Positions 7,939 to 17,202 of a DNA stretch of 36,294 bases are shown in pieces. Positions within the stretch are counted from its first letter, which is position 1. Every line of letters begins with the position of its first letter. The stretch is from Hymenobacter terrestris (lineage in GTDB: Bacteria > Bacteroidota > Bacteroidia > Cytophagales > Hymenobacteraceae). The position numbers and the translations under genes are program-made. The notes under the pieces are model-generated. The model ran no database searches. It saw only the letters and a list, made by a program, of their open reading frames with translations, and had not been told where the DNA came from. The DNA is taken from positions 1-36,294 of the forward strand of contig NZ_JABKAV010000035.1 in the NCBI RefSeq assembly GCF_013377905.1, in the 5' to 3' direction.

Positions 7939-9159
7939 ATGCAGAAGAAATCCTACAATGCCCGCCTTGCTATGTTGTTGAGCGCCTCTGCGCTCGTTGC
8001 CAGCGCCACCTTCACTTCCTGTAGTAAAGATGGCGTAGAACCGGAAATAGCCGGTGTTGCGCAAAGCAGCAGTAGCGACGTGCGGCAGGGAGCCAACCTG
8101 ATTCCCGGCCAGTATATTGTGGTGCTCAAAGACGACGCCGTTAGCACAAACAGCGGTGATTCGTACGCTGAGAAAGTGAAGAAAGTGAAAGCCGTAGGCC
8201 AGGGTGTACTCCGGGCGCGGGGCTCCCGGCCCGAAGCTATGGGCTATGCCTATGGCCATGCCCTCAAAGGCTTCTCGGCCACCCTAACCGCCCAAGAAGC
8301 CAAGCAACTGCGCGCTGATGCTCGTGTGGCTTACGTAGAGCAGGACCAGATTATTGCGCTTGGCAAGCCCGCTAGCGGCGGAGGAACTACCGGCCCTGCC
8401 CAGACTACTCCTTACGGTATTACCCGCGTGGGTACCGCCGATGGCACGGGCCGCACGGCTTGGGTTATTGATACCGGCATCGACCTGACGCACCCCGATC
8501 TGAACGTGGACGTGGCCCGCAGCATTTCGTTTATACCCAGAGCCCGTAATGCAAACGATGGCAACGGGCACGGCACGCACGTGGCCGGTACCATTGCGGC
8601 CATCAACAACTCCATTGGGGTAGTGGGCGTGGCCGCCAACGCCACGGTAGTGGCCGTGCAGGTGCTTGATGCGCGGGGCAGCGGCTCCAACTCCGGTGTA
8701 ATTGCCGGCGTCGATTACGTGGGTGCCAACGGCAAAATTGGCGACGTAGCCAACATGAGCTTGGGCGGCGGCGTATCGCAGGCCCTCGACGATGCTGTGC
8801 TCCGCGCTTCGGCGGGCGGCGTCCTCTTTGCCCTGGCTGCCGGTAACTCGTCTGCCGATGCTAATACGTCCTCCCCGGCCCGCGTGAACGGCCCGAACAT
8901 CTACACGATTTCGGCCATGAACAGCACCGATACCTGGGCATCGTTCTCTAACTTTGGTAACCCGCCCATCGATTACTGCATGCCAGGCGTTGGCATCAAC
9001 TCGACCTGGCTCAGTGGTGGCTACAACAGCATCAGCGGCACCTCAATGGCAGCTCCGCACATGGCGGGCGTGCTACTCATGCGCGGCAAGAACTTCACCA
9101 CCAGCGGCACCGTGAAAAACGACCCTGATGGTACTGCTGACCAGATTGCACACCTTTAA
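7939..9159 (+). CDS. Secreted S8 (subtilisin-like) serine protease with I9 propeptide, lipoprotein signal
   Basis: 406-residue extracytoplasmic protease. The ATG at 7939 is preferred over the upstream frame because it gives a clean lipoprotein signal (MQKKSYNARLAMLLSASALV, then FTSC with Cys28). An inhibitor-I9-like propeptide covers about 56-140 (GQYIVVLKDDAV, then GFSATLTAQEAKQL and VAYVEQDQ). The peptidase domain has the full triad: D178 (AWVIDTGIDLTHPDL), H211 (NGHGTHVAG) and S369 (SGTSMAAPH), with oxyanion N303 (AAGNSS). The domain order matches proteinase-K-like secreted subtilases. There is no T9SS tail, so the protein is probably tethered by lipid. It stands alone, with a terminator 22 bp downstream. 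Confidence 0.93.
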   Translation: MQKKSYNARLAMLLSASALVASATFTSCSKDGVEPEIAGVAQSSSSDVRQGANLIPGQYIVVLKDDAVSTNSGDSYAEKVKKVKAVGQGVLRARGSRPEAMGYAYGHALKGFSATLTAQEAKQLRADARVAYVEQDQIIALGKPASGGGTTGPAQTTPYGITRVGTADGTGRTAWVIDTGIDLTHPDLNVDVARSISFIPRARNANDGNGHGTHVAGTIAAINNSIGVVGVAANATVVAVQVLDARGSGSNSGVIAGVDYVGANGKIGDVANMSLGGGVSQALDDAVLRASAGGVLFALAAGNSSADANTSSPARVNGPNIYTISAMNSTDTWASFSNFGNPPIDYCMPGVGINSTWLSGGYNSISGTSMAAPHMAGVLLMRGKNFTTSGTVKNDPDGTADQIAHL

Positions 9160-9181
9160 TCAGGTCGAACAGCACAGAATG

Positions 9182-9212
9182 AAAAGGCCCGCCAATCGGC
9201 GGGCCTTTTTTT
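9182..9212 (+). terminator. Rho-independent terminator of the S8 protease
   Basis: AAAA plus the 8-bp stem GGCCCGCC / GGCGGGCC (9186-9193 with 9198-9205), loop AATC, then seven Ts (9206-9212). The A-tract upstream would also let it work for the opposing gene. Confidence 0.85.
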
Positions 9213-9255
9213 GTGGGCGCTGAGAAATGCCAATCGAGAGCTTTAAATTATCCGG

Positions 9256-11127
9256 CTACTTCGCCAGCCACACGTTGTCCTTGGGGTAGCTGTCGGGTAC
9301 CAGCGTGGCACCGAGCTTCATCTGCTGCGCGGCTTTGGTGGTAGGCACGGGTACGGTAACGGTTTTCGCGCCCGACTCCCAGACACCGATGGTGCGGTGA
9401 ATTTTGGTGGTGGAGTTGTCAGCGAAGGTAACGGTCAGGTCGACAGGGACGGGCTTGCTGCCTTTGGATTCCACTACCACGTCGTAGCCGGTGGCGGTTT
9501 TGGTAACCTGCTGGATGGCCAGGTCGGGGTAGCCACCGTCGAAGAACCAGCGCTGCCAGAACCAGTTGAGGTTGCGGCCCGCCCCGGCGTTCATCGCGTT
9601 GAAGAAATCGTGGGGCATGGGGTGCTTGCCCTGCCAGTTGCGGATGTAAGTATGCAGGGCCTTCGTGAACAGCTCGTCGCCGAGCAAATCCTGCACGTAG
9701 AGGTAGCCCAGGCCGGGCTTGGGATAGGAGTTGAGGAAGAATGCCGTGCCAGATTGCTGGGTGCTGAGCGTCATGATGGGCACGTCGGCCTCGGTATCAG
9801 CCCCGGCGGCGTAGGGTGCAATGCCGTAGTTGTCGTCGAGCTTGGGGTCGATGATGCCCGAGATAATCCACTCGCCCATCGTGGCCCAGCCCTCATCCAT
9901 CCAGCCGTACTTGGTTTCGTTGGTTCCCAGGTAGAAGGGGAACATGGTGTGGAAGATTTCGTGGACCGTGAGCGTGATGCCGTCCTCGCGGGTTTCGGTG
10001 GGGTTGTCGTTCACCATCATCGGGTACTCCATCTGGTCGAGACCGTCGAAAATGGTTTCGTGGGAGTAGGGAAAGGGCCACTTGGGGAAGGTGTAGCTCA
10101 TGGCCTGCACCGTCTGACGGGCGAAATCCACCACCTCGGCGTAGTCCTTATGCTTGCGGTTGTACACGGCATCCACGCGGGTGCGGCGCTTGGTTGCCGG
10201 GTCCACCACCAGACTGCTCGACTGCCACACGTAATGGTCGGTGGTGGCAAACACGAAGTCGGTGACGTTTTTGGCCTCGAAGTGCCAGGTGTTTTCGGGG
10301 TTCTTGCCAGCCGTGATGCCACCTTTTTTCAAATCGTCCTCGGTGATGATGCTCGTAATGCGGTCCTGGGTTTCGGCCTGGCGCAGGCGCTGGGCGTACT
10401 TTTTGGTGAGCACCTGGTCGGCATTAGTCAGGTCGCCGGTGGCCCACACCACGAAGTTTTTGGGCACGGTAACATCCACCGAGAAATTGCCAAAGTCGTT
10501 GTAGAACTCCTGCGAGCCGATGTAGGGGTTGCGGTTCCAGCCGTCGATGTCGTCGTAAACGGCCACGCGGGGGAAGAAGTAGGCTACGAAATCGGCGTTG
10601 GGCTCGACCTGGCCGGTGCGCATGTGCGAGCCGGCGTTCAGCGTGTAGGCAAACTCCACCGTCATGCGAGCTGTCTGGCCGGGGGCAATGGCCTTGCGGG
10701 CTGGCACCACGAGGTTGGTGAAGTTGGGCCGCATGTCGGCGGCTGGAATGGCCTGGCCGTTGAGCGTGAAGTTGGTGAGCTGCATGCCTTCACCCACATC
10801 TTCGGGGCTCATGCCGCTGGCCCGGGGCGCGCCCGTCTGGTACAGGTTGGGGTAGAGCTTGAACCAGATTTGCCGCAGTGAATCGGGGCTGGCGTTACGG
10901 TAGGCAATATCGGCCGTGCCACGCACTTGCCGCGTGGCCGGGTCGAACCGAACCTTGATTTTATAGTCGGCCGAGTTCTGCCAGTATTTGGGTCCCGGCA
11001 GTCCGTTTTCGGCCCGGGTACCCTTATCGTAAGTGGCCCGGATGGTGCGCGACACCGGCAGCTTTTGGGCCGTCAGCGTAAGAGGCAGCAATAGGAGGGA
11101 TGCGGCGAGGAGCGCGGGGAATTTCAT
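9256..11127 (-). CDS. M1-family zinc metallopeptidase, secreted
   Basis: 623 residues with a Sec signal peptide (MKFPALLAASLLLLPLTLTA, cleavage near A20-Q21). An N-terminal beta-sandwich domain leads to a gluzincin catalytic domain with the complete zinc site H389-E390-x-x-H393 and E412 after an 18-residue spacer (HEIFHTMFP ... WMDEGWATMGE). The stretch before it, DQMEYPMM (364-371), replaces the GxMEN exopeptidase motif of classical aminopeptidases; this variant is usual in the Bacteroidota secreted M1 group. The C-terminal part is beta-rich with no sorting tail. It is probably a periplasmic or surface peptidase for nutrient peptides. It lies 9 bp after the unknown lipoprotein gene and so is likely co-transcribed with it. 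Confidence 0.93.
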   Translation of the reverse strand: MKFPALLAASLLLLPLTLTAQKLPVSRTIRATYDKGTRAENGLPGPKYWQNSADYKIKVRFDPATRQVRGTADIAYRNASPDSLRQIWFKLYPNLYQTGAPRASGMSPEDVGEGMQLTNFTLNGQAIPAADMRPNFTNLVVPARKAIAPGQTARMTVEFAYTLNAGSHMRTGQVEPNADFVAYFFPRVAVYDDIDGWNRNPYIGSQEFYNDFGNFSVDVTVPKNFVVWATGDLTNADQVLTKKYAQRLRQAETQDRITSIITEDDLKKGGITAGKNPENTWHFEAKNVTDFVFATTDHYVWQSSSLVVDPATKRRTRVDAVYNRKHKDYAEVVDFARQTVQAMSYTFPKWPFPYSHETIFDGLDQMEYPMMVNDNPTETREDGITLTVHEIFHTMFPFYLGTNETKYGWMDEGWATMGEWIISGIIDPKLDDNYGIAPYAAGADTEADVPIMTLSTQQSGTAFFLNSYPKPGLGYLYVQDLLGDELFTKALHTYIRNWQGKHPMPHDFFNAMNAGAGRNLNWFWQRWFFDGGYPDLAIQQVTKTATGYDVVVESKGSKPVPVDLTVTFADNSTTKIHRTIGVWESGAKTVTVPVPTTKAAQQMKLGATLVPDSYPKDNVWLAK

Positions 11128-11136
11128 GCGGGGAAA

Positions 11137-11655
11137 CTATCGGTAGAAAAACTGGAAATATTGTCTAATCTGCTGCTGAAGGCTATCGGGTAGTTCACGC
11201 GCGTAGCGTCGTAGCGCGGTTTCAACAACCTGGACTTGCCTTCCTTTCTCGGCCGTAGTGTCAATGGAAGTAACATAATCTGCTGCCCCACATCTAGTCA
11301 GCTTTAAATCAAGCGGGGTGATGCGGTGCCGGCCATTGACAAAAAACATCGTAGAACTATGGGAGCTATTCTGTGGGCTAACGGCAATCAGGCCTATGTA
11401 ATGCGCTGATACTACTTCGGGCGAATAACTATATGCCTTAATATAGGTAGTGCGTTTGAAATCACACTTGTCTCTATCCTGATCATCTACAAACTTCTTG
11501 AGTCGATGGAGTTGAAGATGATTGAGTCCAAGCTGTTTTGCTGAAACAGCTGAATGTTGGTTCATCGTCATGCAGCCGGAGGGCAGGCCAACAAGTAGTG
11601 CCGAGAATAGCAGAAGATGCGCTCGACAAGTCAAGCGCTGAAAGCGAGCAGGCAT
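11137..11655 (-). CDS. Putative lipoprotein, function unknown
   Basis: 172 residues beginning at an ATG. The hydrophobic signal (HLLLFSALLVG) ends in a lipobox with Cys28 (LPSGC). The mature part is basic and mixed, with three further cysteine or histidine positions (DKCDFKR, TRCGAADY) but no recognised motif. Base composition is visibly more AT-rich than its neighbours, which hints at a recent or fast-evolving gene. It is the first gene before the M1 peptidase, with a 9-bp gap, and follows the terminator of the Smr gene by about 20 bp. No family was recognised. Confidence 0.68.
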   Translation of the reverse strand: MPARFQRLTCRAHLLLFSALLVGLPSGCMTMNQHSAVSAKQLGLNHLQLHRLKKFVDDQDRDKCDFKRTTYIKAYSYSPEVVSAHYIGLIAVSPQNSSHSSTMFFVNGRHRITPLDLKLTRCGAADYVTSIDTTAEKGRQVQVVETALRRYARELPDSLQQQIRQYFQFFYR

Positions 11656-11676
11656 AGTATGGAGGTTGCTACAAAA

Positions 11677-11726
11677 TAAATGTGCCTTGAGGAGCTACAC
11701 AAAAATAGCTTCTCAAGGCACATTTA
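11677..11726 (-). terminator. Terminator of the DUF2027-Smr gene
   Basis: 20-nt arms 11677-11696 and 11707-11726 pair at 19 of 20 positions with a 10-nt loop. On the minus strand the stem is followed by TTTTGTAGC. It lies 14 bp past the Smr stop. Confidence 0.7.
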
Positions 11727-11740
11727 TAACATCTTCTAAC

Positions 11741-12931
11741 TTACTTCAGACGGACCAGTGTGGCGCCGTAGCCGAACTTCTCCTTCATCGAATCCTCGAA
11801 GAACTTGATGTCGCGGTTGCGGCTCAGCAGCTTGTGCAGCTCCTTGCGCAGCGTGCCATTGCCCGAGCCGTGGATGTAGATGATTTCGTGCATGTTGGTG
11901 GCCAGTGCGCGGCTCAGCGTGTCCTCGAAGGCTTCAAGCTGGAGCTTGAGTATGGCCGAGTTGCTCAGGCCTTCGGTGCCGCCCTCGGGCTGCAGGGCCT
12001 CCAGGTGCAGGTCGATTTCGTGCGATGGCGCTACCAGGGCTTTGGCTGGCTCAGGGGCGGGGGCCACGGCGGCGGGCTTAGCGGGGGCGTTACCGGTAAG
12101 CTGGGCCTTTAGCTTGTCAGCCAGTTGCTGCTTGTCGGTGGCGGGCTGGGGCTTGGCGGCGGGCGCATTGGCTGCCGGCTCGGTTTCGGCGACGGGCAGG
12201 GCTACCGGGGCAGCGGGCTTTTCGTCGAGCTGGAACAGGTAGGCCTCGCGCTGGAGCACCGGTACGTTGGGCTGGCGACTGGTGTAGAAGCTGGATGCCC
12301 GGAACTGCAGGCGCTTGGTCAACAGCTCAAACGCATCGGGGCTGTTGAACTGAAACGGCAGCAGCTGCACCAGTAGCGCCGACCATTGGTCGAAATCCTT
12401 GAGGTGCCAGTGGCCCAGCGCCTCGCTGGCCGACTTGGCCTCCAGCTTTTCGGCCTTCAGGGCCCGGTACTGCCCGCTGGCTTTTTCCTCGCCCAATGTA
12501 AACAACACGGTGCGGTCGGTGTGGTTAATCAAGTGCAGCGCCAGCAGCTCGGGCGACTGGTGGGTGAGAGCCAGATAGATGCCCTTCTGCACCGGCACAG
12601 GCTGGGCTTTGTCGGCTTTGATGGGGGTAGGGCTTTCGCCTTTAGCAGCTGGCTTGGCGGCCGGTGCTTCCGTGGCCATGCCGGCTTTTTTGGCGGCCTG
12701 GGCAGCCATAGCAGCGCCGCTGCTGGCGGCTTTCTTCTCCGACTCCACAGCGGCGGCGCTTTTGCCGAACGCCTTGCTTTCCTCGGCCGCTACTACCACA
12801 ATCTCGCGGCGCAGTACCGGAATGGTAAAGTCGTTGTCAATGGCTACTTCCACCAGCTCGTCGCTGAGCAGGCGGGTAATGATGCCTTCTTCGCGCCCGG
12901 TAAGCAGGCGTACTCGGTCTCCAATATTCAT
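11741..12931 (-). CDS. DUF2027 and Smr domain protein
   Basis: 396 residues. The N-terminus (MNIGDRVRLLTGREEG, about 1-60) is the DUF2027 beta-barrel-like segment found in Bacteroidota. It is followed by an Ala/Lys/Pro-rich linker (about 50-110), a second globular part (YLALTHQSPELLALHLINHTDRTVLF and on, about 118-235), another Ala/Pro-rich linker, and a C-terminal Smr domain (306-396). The Smr domain shows the DLH motif (307-309) and the HGSGNGTLR nuclease signature (354-362). Smr domains nick branched DNA or cleave RNA, for example at stalled ribosomes; which applies here is unknown. The ATG at 12931 is preceded at 4 nt by a dispersed repeat. Confidence 0.9.
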   Translation of the reverse strand: MNIGDRVRLLTGREEGIITRLLSDELVEVAIDNDFTIPVLRREIVVVAAEESKAFGKSAAAVESEKKAASSGAAMAAQAAKKAGMATEAPAAKPAAKGESPTPIKADKAQPVPVQKGIYLALTHQSPELLALHLINHTDRTVLFTLGEEKASGQYRALKAEKLEAKSASEALGHWHLKDFDQWSALLVQLLPFQFNSPDAFELLTKRLQFRASSFYTSRQPNVPVLQREAYLFQLDEKPAAPVALPVAETEPAANAPAAKPQPATDKQQLADKLKAQLTGNAPAKPAAVAPAPEPAKALVAPSHEIDLHLEALQPEGGTEGLSNSAILKLQLEAFEDTLSRALATNMHEIIYIHGSGNGTLRKELHKLLSRNRDIKFFEDSMKEKFGYGATLVRLK

Positions 12932-12935
12932 ATAG

Positions 12936-12970
12936 CACAGGTGTTGCAGATGGGGCAGATGCCGCAGATT
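12936..12970 (-). repeat. Dispersed CATCTGCAACAYCTGTG element, copy A (before smr gene)
   Basis: On the minus strand this reads AATCTGCG, ten bases of related sequence, then CATCTGCAACACCTGTG, ending 4 nt before the ATG. It matches copy B (30468-30501, before trpD) at 16 of 17 core positions, and both have an ATCTGCG word about ten bases upstream. Confidence 0.55.
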
Positions 12971-13067
12971 TGTTCTGGCATCTCTCTCGGGGGACGCGTA
13001 AAGGTCGCCATTTGCTTACGCAAACTGCGTTGGAACGATGGCCGACAGGTGTTTTCGCTCCCAATTA

Positions 13068-14054
13068 TTACCAGTATAACCCGTGGGCCCGGAAACCGTG
13101 GCGCGGATTCCATTCGAGGGCGGGGGCGGGCAGGTGGAAGATGCTGAGGGCGTAGAATACCTTTTTGAGCACTTTGCTGCGCGTCGGGATGCGGCGCAAA
13201 TCCACGTCGAGGCTGAGGTAGAACTGGCGGTAGGAGCGCAGGCCCAGCGCGGCGTTGCGGTTGGGGTCGTTGAAAACCATTTGCTGAGCGCCGTATCCTA
13301 CCGCCGACTGCAGCCAGCGGGGCCAGCGGTTGCCGGCGGGCAGAAACGCGCCCACATCGGTGGCAAGCCAGTAGGTCTGGCCGTTGTAGTCTTTCAAAAA
13401 CTGCTCGCCCAGACTGCGGCCCAGCACGTTGGGACGCAGGTCGGCGTAGCGCGTGGTCCGGAACGAGAGCTTGGGCATGATGCGCACCTCATTCCAGGCC
13501 AGCTGCTGGCCAATCAGACCGGCCGAGCCGAGGAAGTTGGCCGCCAAATCGGTGGCCGAAGCGCCGTACTCCGGGTCGCGGCCGTCGAACAGCTCGATGG
13601 GGGCTTGCAGCAGGAAACCCACGAAGCCGCCGTACCAGATGGAGCGGTGGTCGGGCACCCCCGCCCAGCGCAGCATGTCCACCGCGCCCCGGCTTTCGTG
13701 GAAGGCCCCCCAAACGTGCCCGGCCTTATCGAGCTGCTTCCATTGGGGCAAGTCGTTGAACCAGTGAAACCGGCTTTTCTCGCCCGTGTACCAGCTCTCG
13801 CTTAGCAAGTACATCAGCGATGAGTACGATACCACCAGCCCACCGGCCAGCAGCGGCAGCCGCTGGTTGATCCGAGAAGGCGTGGCAGGCTGCAGGCTGT
13901 CGGCGGGAACCGGGAAATCGATAGAAGTTGTTGACTCCGGTACGACTGCTTTGGAAGTGGCGCGCGGCACCTGGGCCGATGCCGGCCCGGCGAACAGCCC
14001 ACTCAGCAGGCCCACAAACAGAGAGGAGCGAAGAACGAGGCGTGGAGAAGGCAA
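13068..14054 (-). CDS. DUF2279 family exported protein
   Basis: 328 residues. The start must be TTG (14054) or the CTG two codons upstream: an in-frame stop follows shortly upstream and no ATG precedes the signal peptide (RLVLRSSLFVGLLSGLFAG, cleavage at ASA-Q). The signature DUF2279 stretch DKAGHVWGAFHESR is at about 109-122, after a membrane-like segment (LLAGGLVVSYSSLMYLL). Membrane-like and Gly/Trp-rich segments follow (WYGGFVGFLLQAPIELFDG). Family members are predicted envelope proteins of unknown role, often annotated with YfiM. The gene lies 136 bp upstream of smr on the same strand and is divergent from the amylase. Confidence 0.85.
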   Translation of the reverse strand: MPSPRLVLRSSLFVGLLSGLFAGPASAQVPRATSKAVVPESTTSIDFPVPADSLQPATPSRINQRLPLLAGGLVVSYSSLMYLLSESWYTGEKSRFHWFNDLPQWKQLDKAGHVWGAFHESRGAVDMLRWAGVPDHRSIWYGGFVGFLLQAPIELFDGRDPEYGASATDLAANFLGSAGLIGQQLAWNEVRIMPKLSFRTTRYADLRPNVLGRSLGEQFLKDYNGQTYWLATDVGAFLPAGNRWPRWLQSAVGYGAQQMVFNDPNRNAALGLRSYRQFYLSLDVDLRRIPTRSKVLKKVFYALSIFHLPAPALEWNPRHGFRAHGLYW

Positions 14055-14104
14055 GTGCAGCTGAAAAAAGTTTGGTTAAATCTACGTCAAATGCGGCTAT
14101 TGAC

Positions 14105-14136
14105 TTGGTGAACACCGCTGCTCGGATGTATCTTTA
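14105..14136 (+). promoter_or_regulatory. Candidate amylase promoter
   Basis: TTG at 14105-14107, a 21-nt spacer, then TATCTTTA at 14129-14136, which is seven of eight matches to TAnnTTTG. Predicted start of transcription is near 14143, leaving about 93 nt of leader. Spacing is slightly long. Confidence 0.38.
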
Positions 14137-14235
14137 ATGCCCCCTTGTACCGAGATACTGCTTCCTGATGTTAATTCAGGTCAATAAGGCACCGAAAAGT
14201 GTAACTGTTTTTTAAAATTCCCAACCAGTTTTCTT

Positions 14236-17127
14236 ATGCGAATACTTCGACTTTTTCTGGTATTATTGGCTTTAGGAGCCACCAGGCCCGATTCCTGGGC
14301 CCAGGTAGTTACCGCGCAGCCCGCCTCGTTCACGGCTGAACAGGCCGTTACGCTCACCTATGATGCCGCCCAGGGCAATGCAGCACTAGCCAACTTCAGC
14401 GGCGACGTGTACGTGCATACTGGCGTTATCACCAATTTGAGCACCAGCCCCTCCGACTGGAAGTATGTGAAGTTCACCAACTTCAACGCCCCCGATCCGT
14501 CGGTGAAGCTCACGCGCAGCGCCACCAACCCCAACATCTACACCATTGCCATCACGCCCAGCGTGCGGGCCTGGTACAACGTGCCGGCCGCCGAGCAGAT
14601 TCTGCGTTTGGCCATGGTGTTCCGCAACGCCGATGGTTCGATTGTGGGCCGCGGCCCCGGCGGCGACATTTTCGTGGACGTAGCCCAGAATGCTTTCGAC
14701 CTGCGCTTCACCCAGCCCAGCGGCCCTGGCCCGTTCGTGTTCCCGCTGAATTCGCCCACGCTTGTAAAAGGTACCTCGGTGGTGCCCGCCAACCTGGCCC
14801 TGCTGCTCAATGGTACTCAGATTGCTACGGCTACCAACGCCACGGCCATTGAGGCCAACGTAACACTCACGCAGGCCGGTGCCAACACGCTGCGCCTCAC
14901 CGCCACTACCGCCACCGCTTCGGCCGCCACCGAGCTGACGTTGCAGACCCGCGAAGCGGTAACGGTAGCTGCGCTGCCCGCCGGTGCCAACCGCAACGGC
15001 GTCACGTACATCAACAACGGTACCTCGGCCATCTTCAGCCTCACGGCGCCCAACAAGAATTTCGTACACGTTATCGGCGAGTTCAACAACTGGACGGCCA
15101 CGGCCGCCGGCTACATGAAGCGCACGCCCGACGCTGCCGGCCAGCCCGACAACTCGGTGAACGGCCGCTGGTGGGTGCAGGTAGATGGCCTGACTGCCGG
15201 CCAGGAGTACGCCTACCAGTACCTGGTAGATGGTCAGCTGAAAGTAGCCGACCCCTTCACCGAAAAGGTACTCGACCCCCAGAACGACCGGTTTATTTCG
15301 GCCGCTACGTACCCTGGCCTGAAGGCCTACCCGGCCGGCCAGAACGGCATTGTGTCGGTGCTGCAAAGCAACGTAACGCCCTACACTTTCCAGAATACCA
15401 ACTTCCAGCGTCCTAAAAAGGAAGATATGGTGGTGTACGAGTTGCTGGTGCGCGACTTCCTGGCTGCGCACGACTACAAAACCCTCACCGACACGCTGGC
15501 CTATCTGCAGCGTCTGGGTGTGAACGTGATTGAGCTGATGCCTGTCAACGAATTCGAAGGCAACGAAAGCTGGGGCTACAACTCGTCGTACTACTTCGCG
15601 CCCGATAAGTACTACGGCCCCAAAGACGACCTGAAACGGTTTATCGATGAGTGCCATAAGCGCGGCATTGGGGTAGTGCTCGATATGGTGCTCAACCAGT
15701 CGTTCGGCCAGAGCCCCATGGTGCAGATGTACTTCGAGGATGGCAACCCGGCCACCAACAACCCCTGGTTCAACCGCACCGCTACCCACCCCTTCAATGT
15801 GGGCTACGATTTCAACCACGAAAGCCCCTTCACCCGCTATTTCAGCAAGCAGGTTATCGAGTTCTGGCTAAAAGAATACAACATCGACGGCTACCGCTAC
15901 GACCTGAGCAAGGGCTTCACCCAGAAAGTGTCGAACGATGTAGGTGCTTGGAACCAGTACGACCAGACTCGGGTGGATATCTGGAAGGACTACCACGATT
16001 TCCAGGTGAGCGTATCGCCGACTTCGTATGCCATTCTGGAGCATCTGGGCAATAATGACGAAGAGAAAGTGCTGTCGGATATGGGCCTGATGCTGTGGGG
16101 CAAGATGACCGATGCCTACAACGAAGCCACGATGGGCTACAACGAAGGTGGCAAATCCAACTTCAGCGGCGGCTACTACAAGCAACGCGGCTGGAACCAG
16201 CCCAACCTGATTACCTACATGGAAAGCCACGACGAAGAGCGGCTGATGTACAAGAACCTCACCTTCGGCAATGCCTCGGGCTCGTACTCGGTGAAAAATT
16301 TGAGCACGGCCCTCAAGCGCCAGGAACTGGCTGCCGCCTTCTTCTTCACCGTGCCCGGCCCGAAAATGATCTGGCAGTTCGGTGAAGTTGGCTACGACAA
16401 GTCCATTTTCAGCTGCCCCGACGGCACCGTGCCATTGCCTTACAAAGACAATGACCAGTGCAAGCTGGCCAACAAACCCGCCCTCTGGAACTACTATCAG
16501 GAGGCCGACCGTCGCCACCTCTACGACGTGTACCGCAGCCTGATTGCGCTGAAAGTGCAGGAGCCCGCGTTCGAGAACCCCGCCAGCTTCACCCAGAATC
16601 TGAACGGCGCCGTGAAAACCCTGCAGCTCTCCGACCCGCGCCTCAACGTGACCATCGTCGGCAACTTCGATGTAACCACAGCTACCGTGGTGCCCAACTT
16701 CCAGAGCGCGGGCACCTGGTACAACTACCTGACGGGCGAAACGCTGGTCGTAACCGACCCCTCAGCTTCGATTCCGCTGGCTCCTGGTCAGTTCGCGGTG
16801 TACACCTCGCGCAAAATTACGGTGCCCGCCGGCACGGTGCTCAGCAACCGCCGCGCCAGCGCCGCTGCCGTGCTCCAGCTCACGGCCCAGCCTAACCCGG
16901 CCGGCGCTACGGCCCAGCTTCGCTACGAGCTGTCCCAGGCCGCCACGGTGCAGGTTACGGTAACCAACCTACTCGGCGCTACGGTGCAAACCCTGCCCGC
17001 TACCCGCCAGCCTGCCGGTTCGCGGAGCTTGGATCTGCCCCTGCAAAACCTGGCCAATGGTGTGTATCTGGTTCGCCTGCAAGCCGGCGCCCAGCAGCAG
17101 TCGATCCGCCTAATTGTAAATCACTAA
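14236..17127 (+). CDS. Secreted GH13 alpha-amylase-family enzyme with T9SS sorting domain
   Basis: 963 residues. A signal peptide (1 to about 22, WAQ) is followed by an N-terminal beta-sandwich (25-150, an E-set-like domain seen before GH13 in Bacteroidota), then a second domain. A CBM48/AMPK-like module (about 255-350) carries HVIGEFNNW and the DGQLKVADPFTEKV stretch. The GH13 barrel (395-790) has all catalytic positions: region I DMVLNQ (483-488), nucleophile D556 (DGYRYD), acid/base E602 (ILEH), and H665-D666 (ESHDEE). After a C-terminal sheet domain comes a type-A T9SS tail (about 885-963: QPNPAGATAQL ... GVYLVRLQAG). It probably hydrolyses starch, glycogen or pullulan at the cell surface, feeding the nearby SusCDE system. 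Exact linkage specificity is not readable. Confidence 0.93.
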   Translation: MRILRLFLVLLALGATRPDSWAQVVTAQPASFTAEQAVTLTYDAAQGNAALANFSGDVYVHTGVITNLSTSPSDWKYVKFTNFNAPDPSVKLTRSATNPNIYTIAITPSVRAWYNVPAAEQILRLAMVFRNADGSIVGRGPGGDIFVDVAQNAFDLRFTQPSGPGPFVFPLNSPTLVKGTSVVPANLALLLNGTQIATATNATAIEANVTLTQAGANTLRLTATTATASAATELTLQTREAVTVAALPAGANRNGVTYINNGTSAIFSLTAPNKNFVHVIGEFNNWTATAAGYMKRTPDAAGQPDNSVNGRWWVQVDGLTAGQEYAYQYLVDGQLKVADPFTEKVLDPQNDRFISAATYPGLKAYPAGQNGIVSVLQSNVTPYTFQNTNFQRPKKEDMVVYELLVRDFLAAHDYKTLTDTLAYLQRLGVNVIELMPVNEFEGNESWGYNSSYYFAPDKYYGPKDDLKRFIDECHKRGIGVVLDMVLNQSFGQSPMVQMYFEDGNPATNNPWFNRTATHPFNVGYDFNHESPFTRYFSKQVIEFWLKEYNIDGYRYDLSKGFTQKVSNDVGAWNQYDQTRVDIWKDYHDFQVSVSPTSYAILEHLGNNDEEKVLSDMGLMLWGKMTDAYNEATMGYNEGGKSNFSGGYYKQRGWNQPNLITYMESHDEERLMYKNLTFGNASGSYSVKNLSTALKRQELAAAFFFTVPGPKMIWQFGEVGYDKSIFSCPDGTVPLPYKDNDQCKLANKPALWNYYQEADRRHLYDVYRSLIALKVQEPAFENPASFTQNLNGAVKTLQLSDPRLNVTIVGNFDVTTATVVPNFQSAGTWYNYLTGETLVVTDPSASIPLAPGQFAVYTSRKITVPAGTVLSNRRASAAAVLQLTAQPNPAGATAQLRYELSQAATVQVTVTNLLGATVQTLPATRQPAGSRSLDLPLQNLANGVYLVRLQAGAQQQSIRLIVNH

Positions 17128-17184
17128 GTTCTATTGAGCTGCTAGCTGAGAGCCATTAGCTGTCAGCTAGCAGCTCAATAGAAC
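17128..17184. repeat. 57-bp REP-like inverted repeat directly after the amylase stop
   Basis: Perfect 22-bp arms (17128-17149 and 17163-17184) around a 13-nt loop, beginning on the base after the stop codon. Arms and loop are built of the GCTAGCTG / TTAGCTGTCAGCTA words of the window-wide REP-like family. It can fold as an mRNA 3' hairpin but lacks a T-tract. Confidence 0.75.
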
Positions 17185-17202
17185 AATGACTTCAACCAAA
17201 AA

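Noticed and set aside
9397..10881. 494-codon plus-strand frame opposite the M1 peptidase
   Set aside because: It is the GC-rich antisense shadow of a gene with an intact zinc site; its Gly/Val/His-rich sequence has no motif or signal.
14386..15819. 477-codon minus-strand frame opposite the amylase
   Set aside because: It lies wholly inside the GH13 gene, has skewed composition and no recognisable domain.
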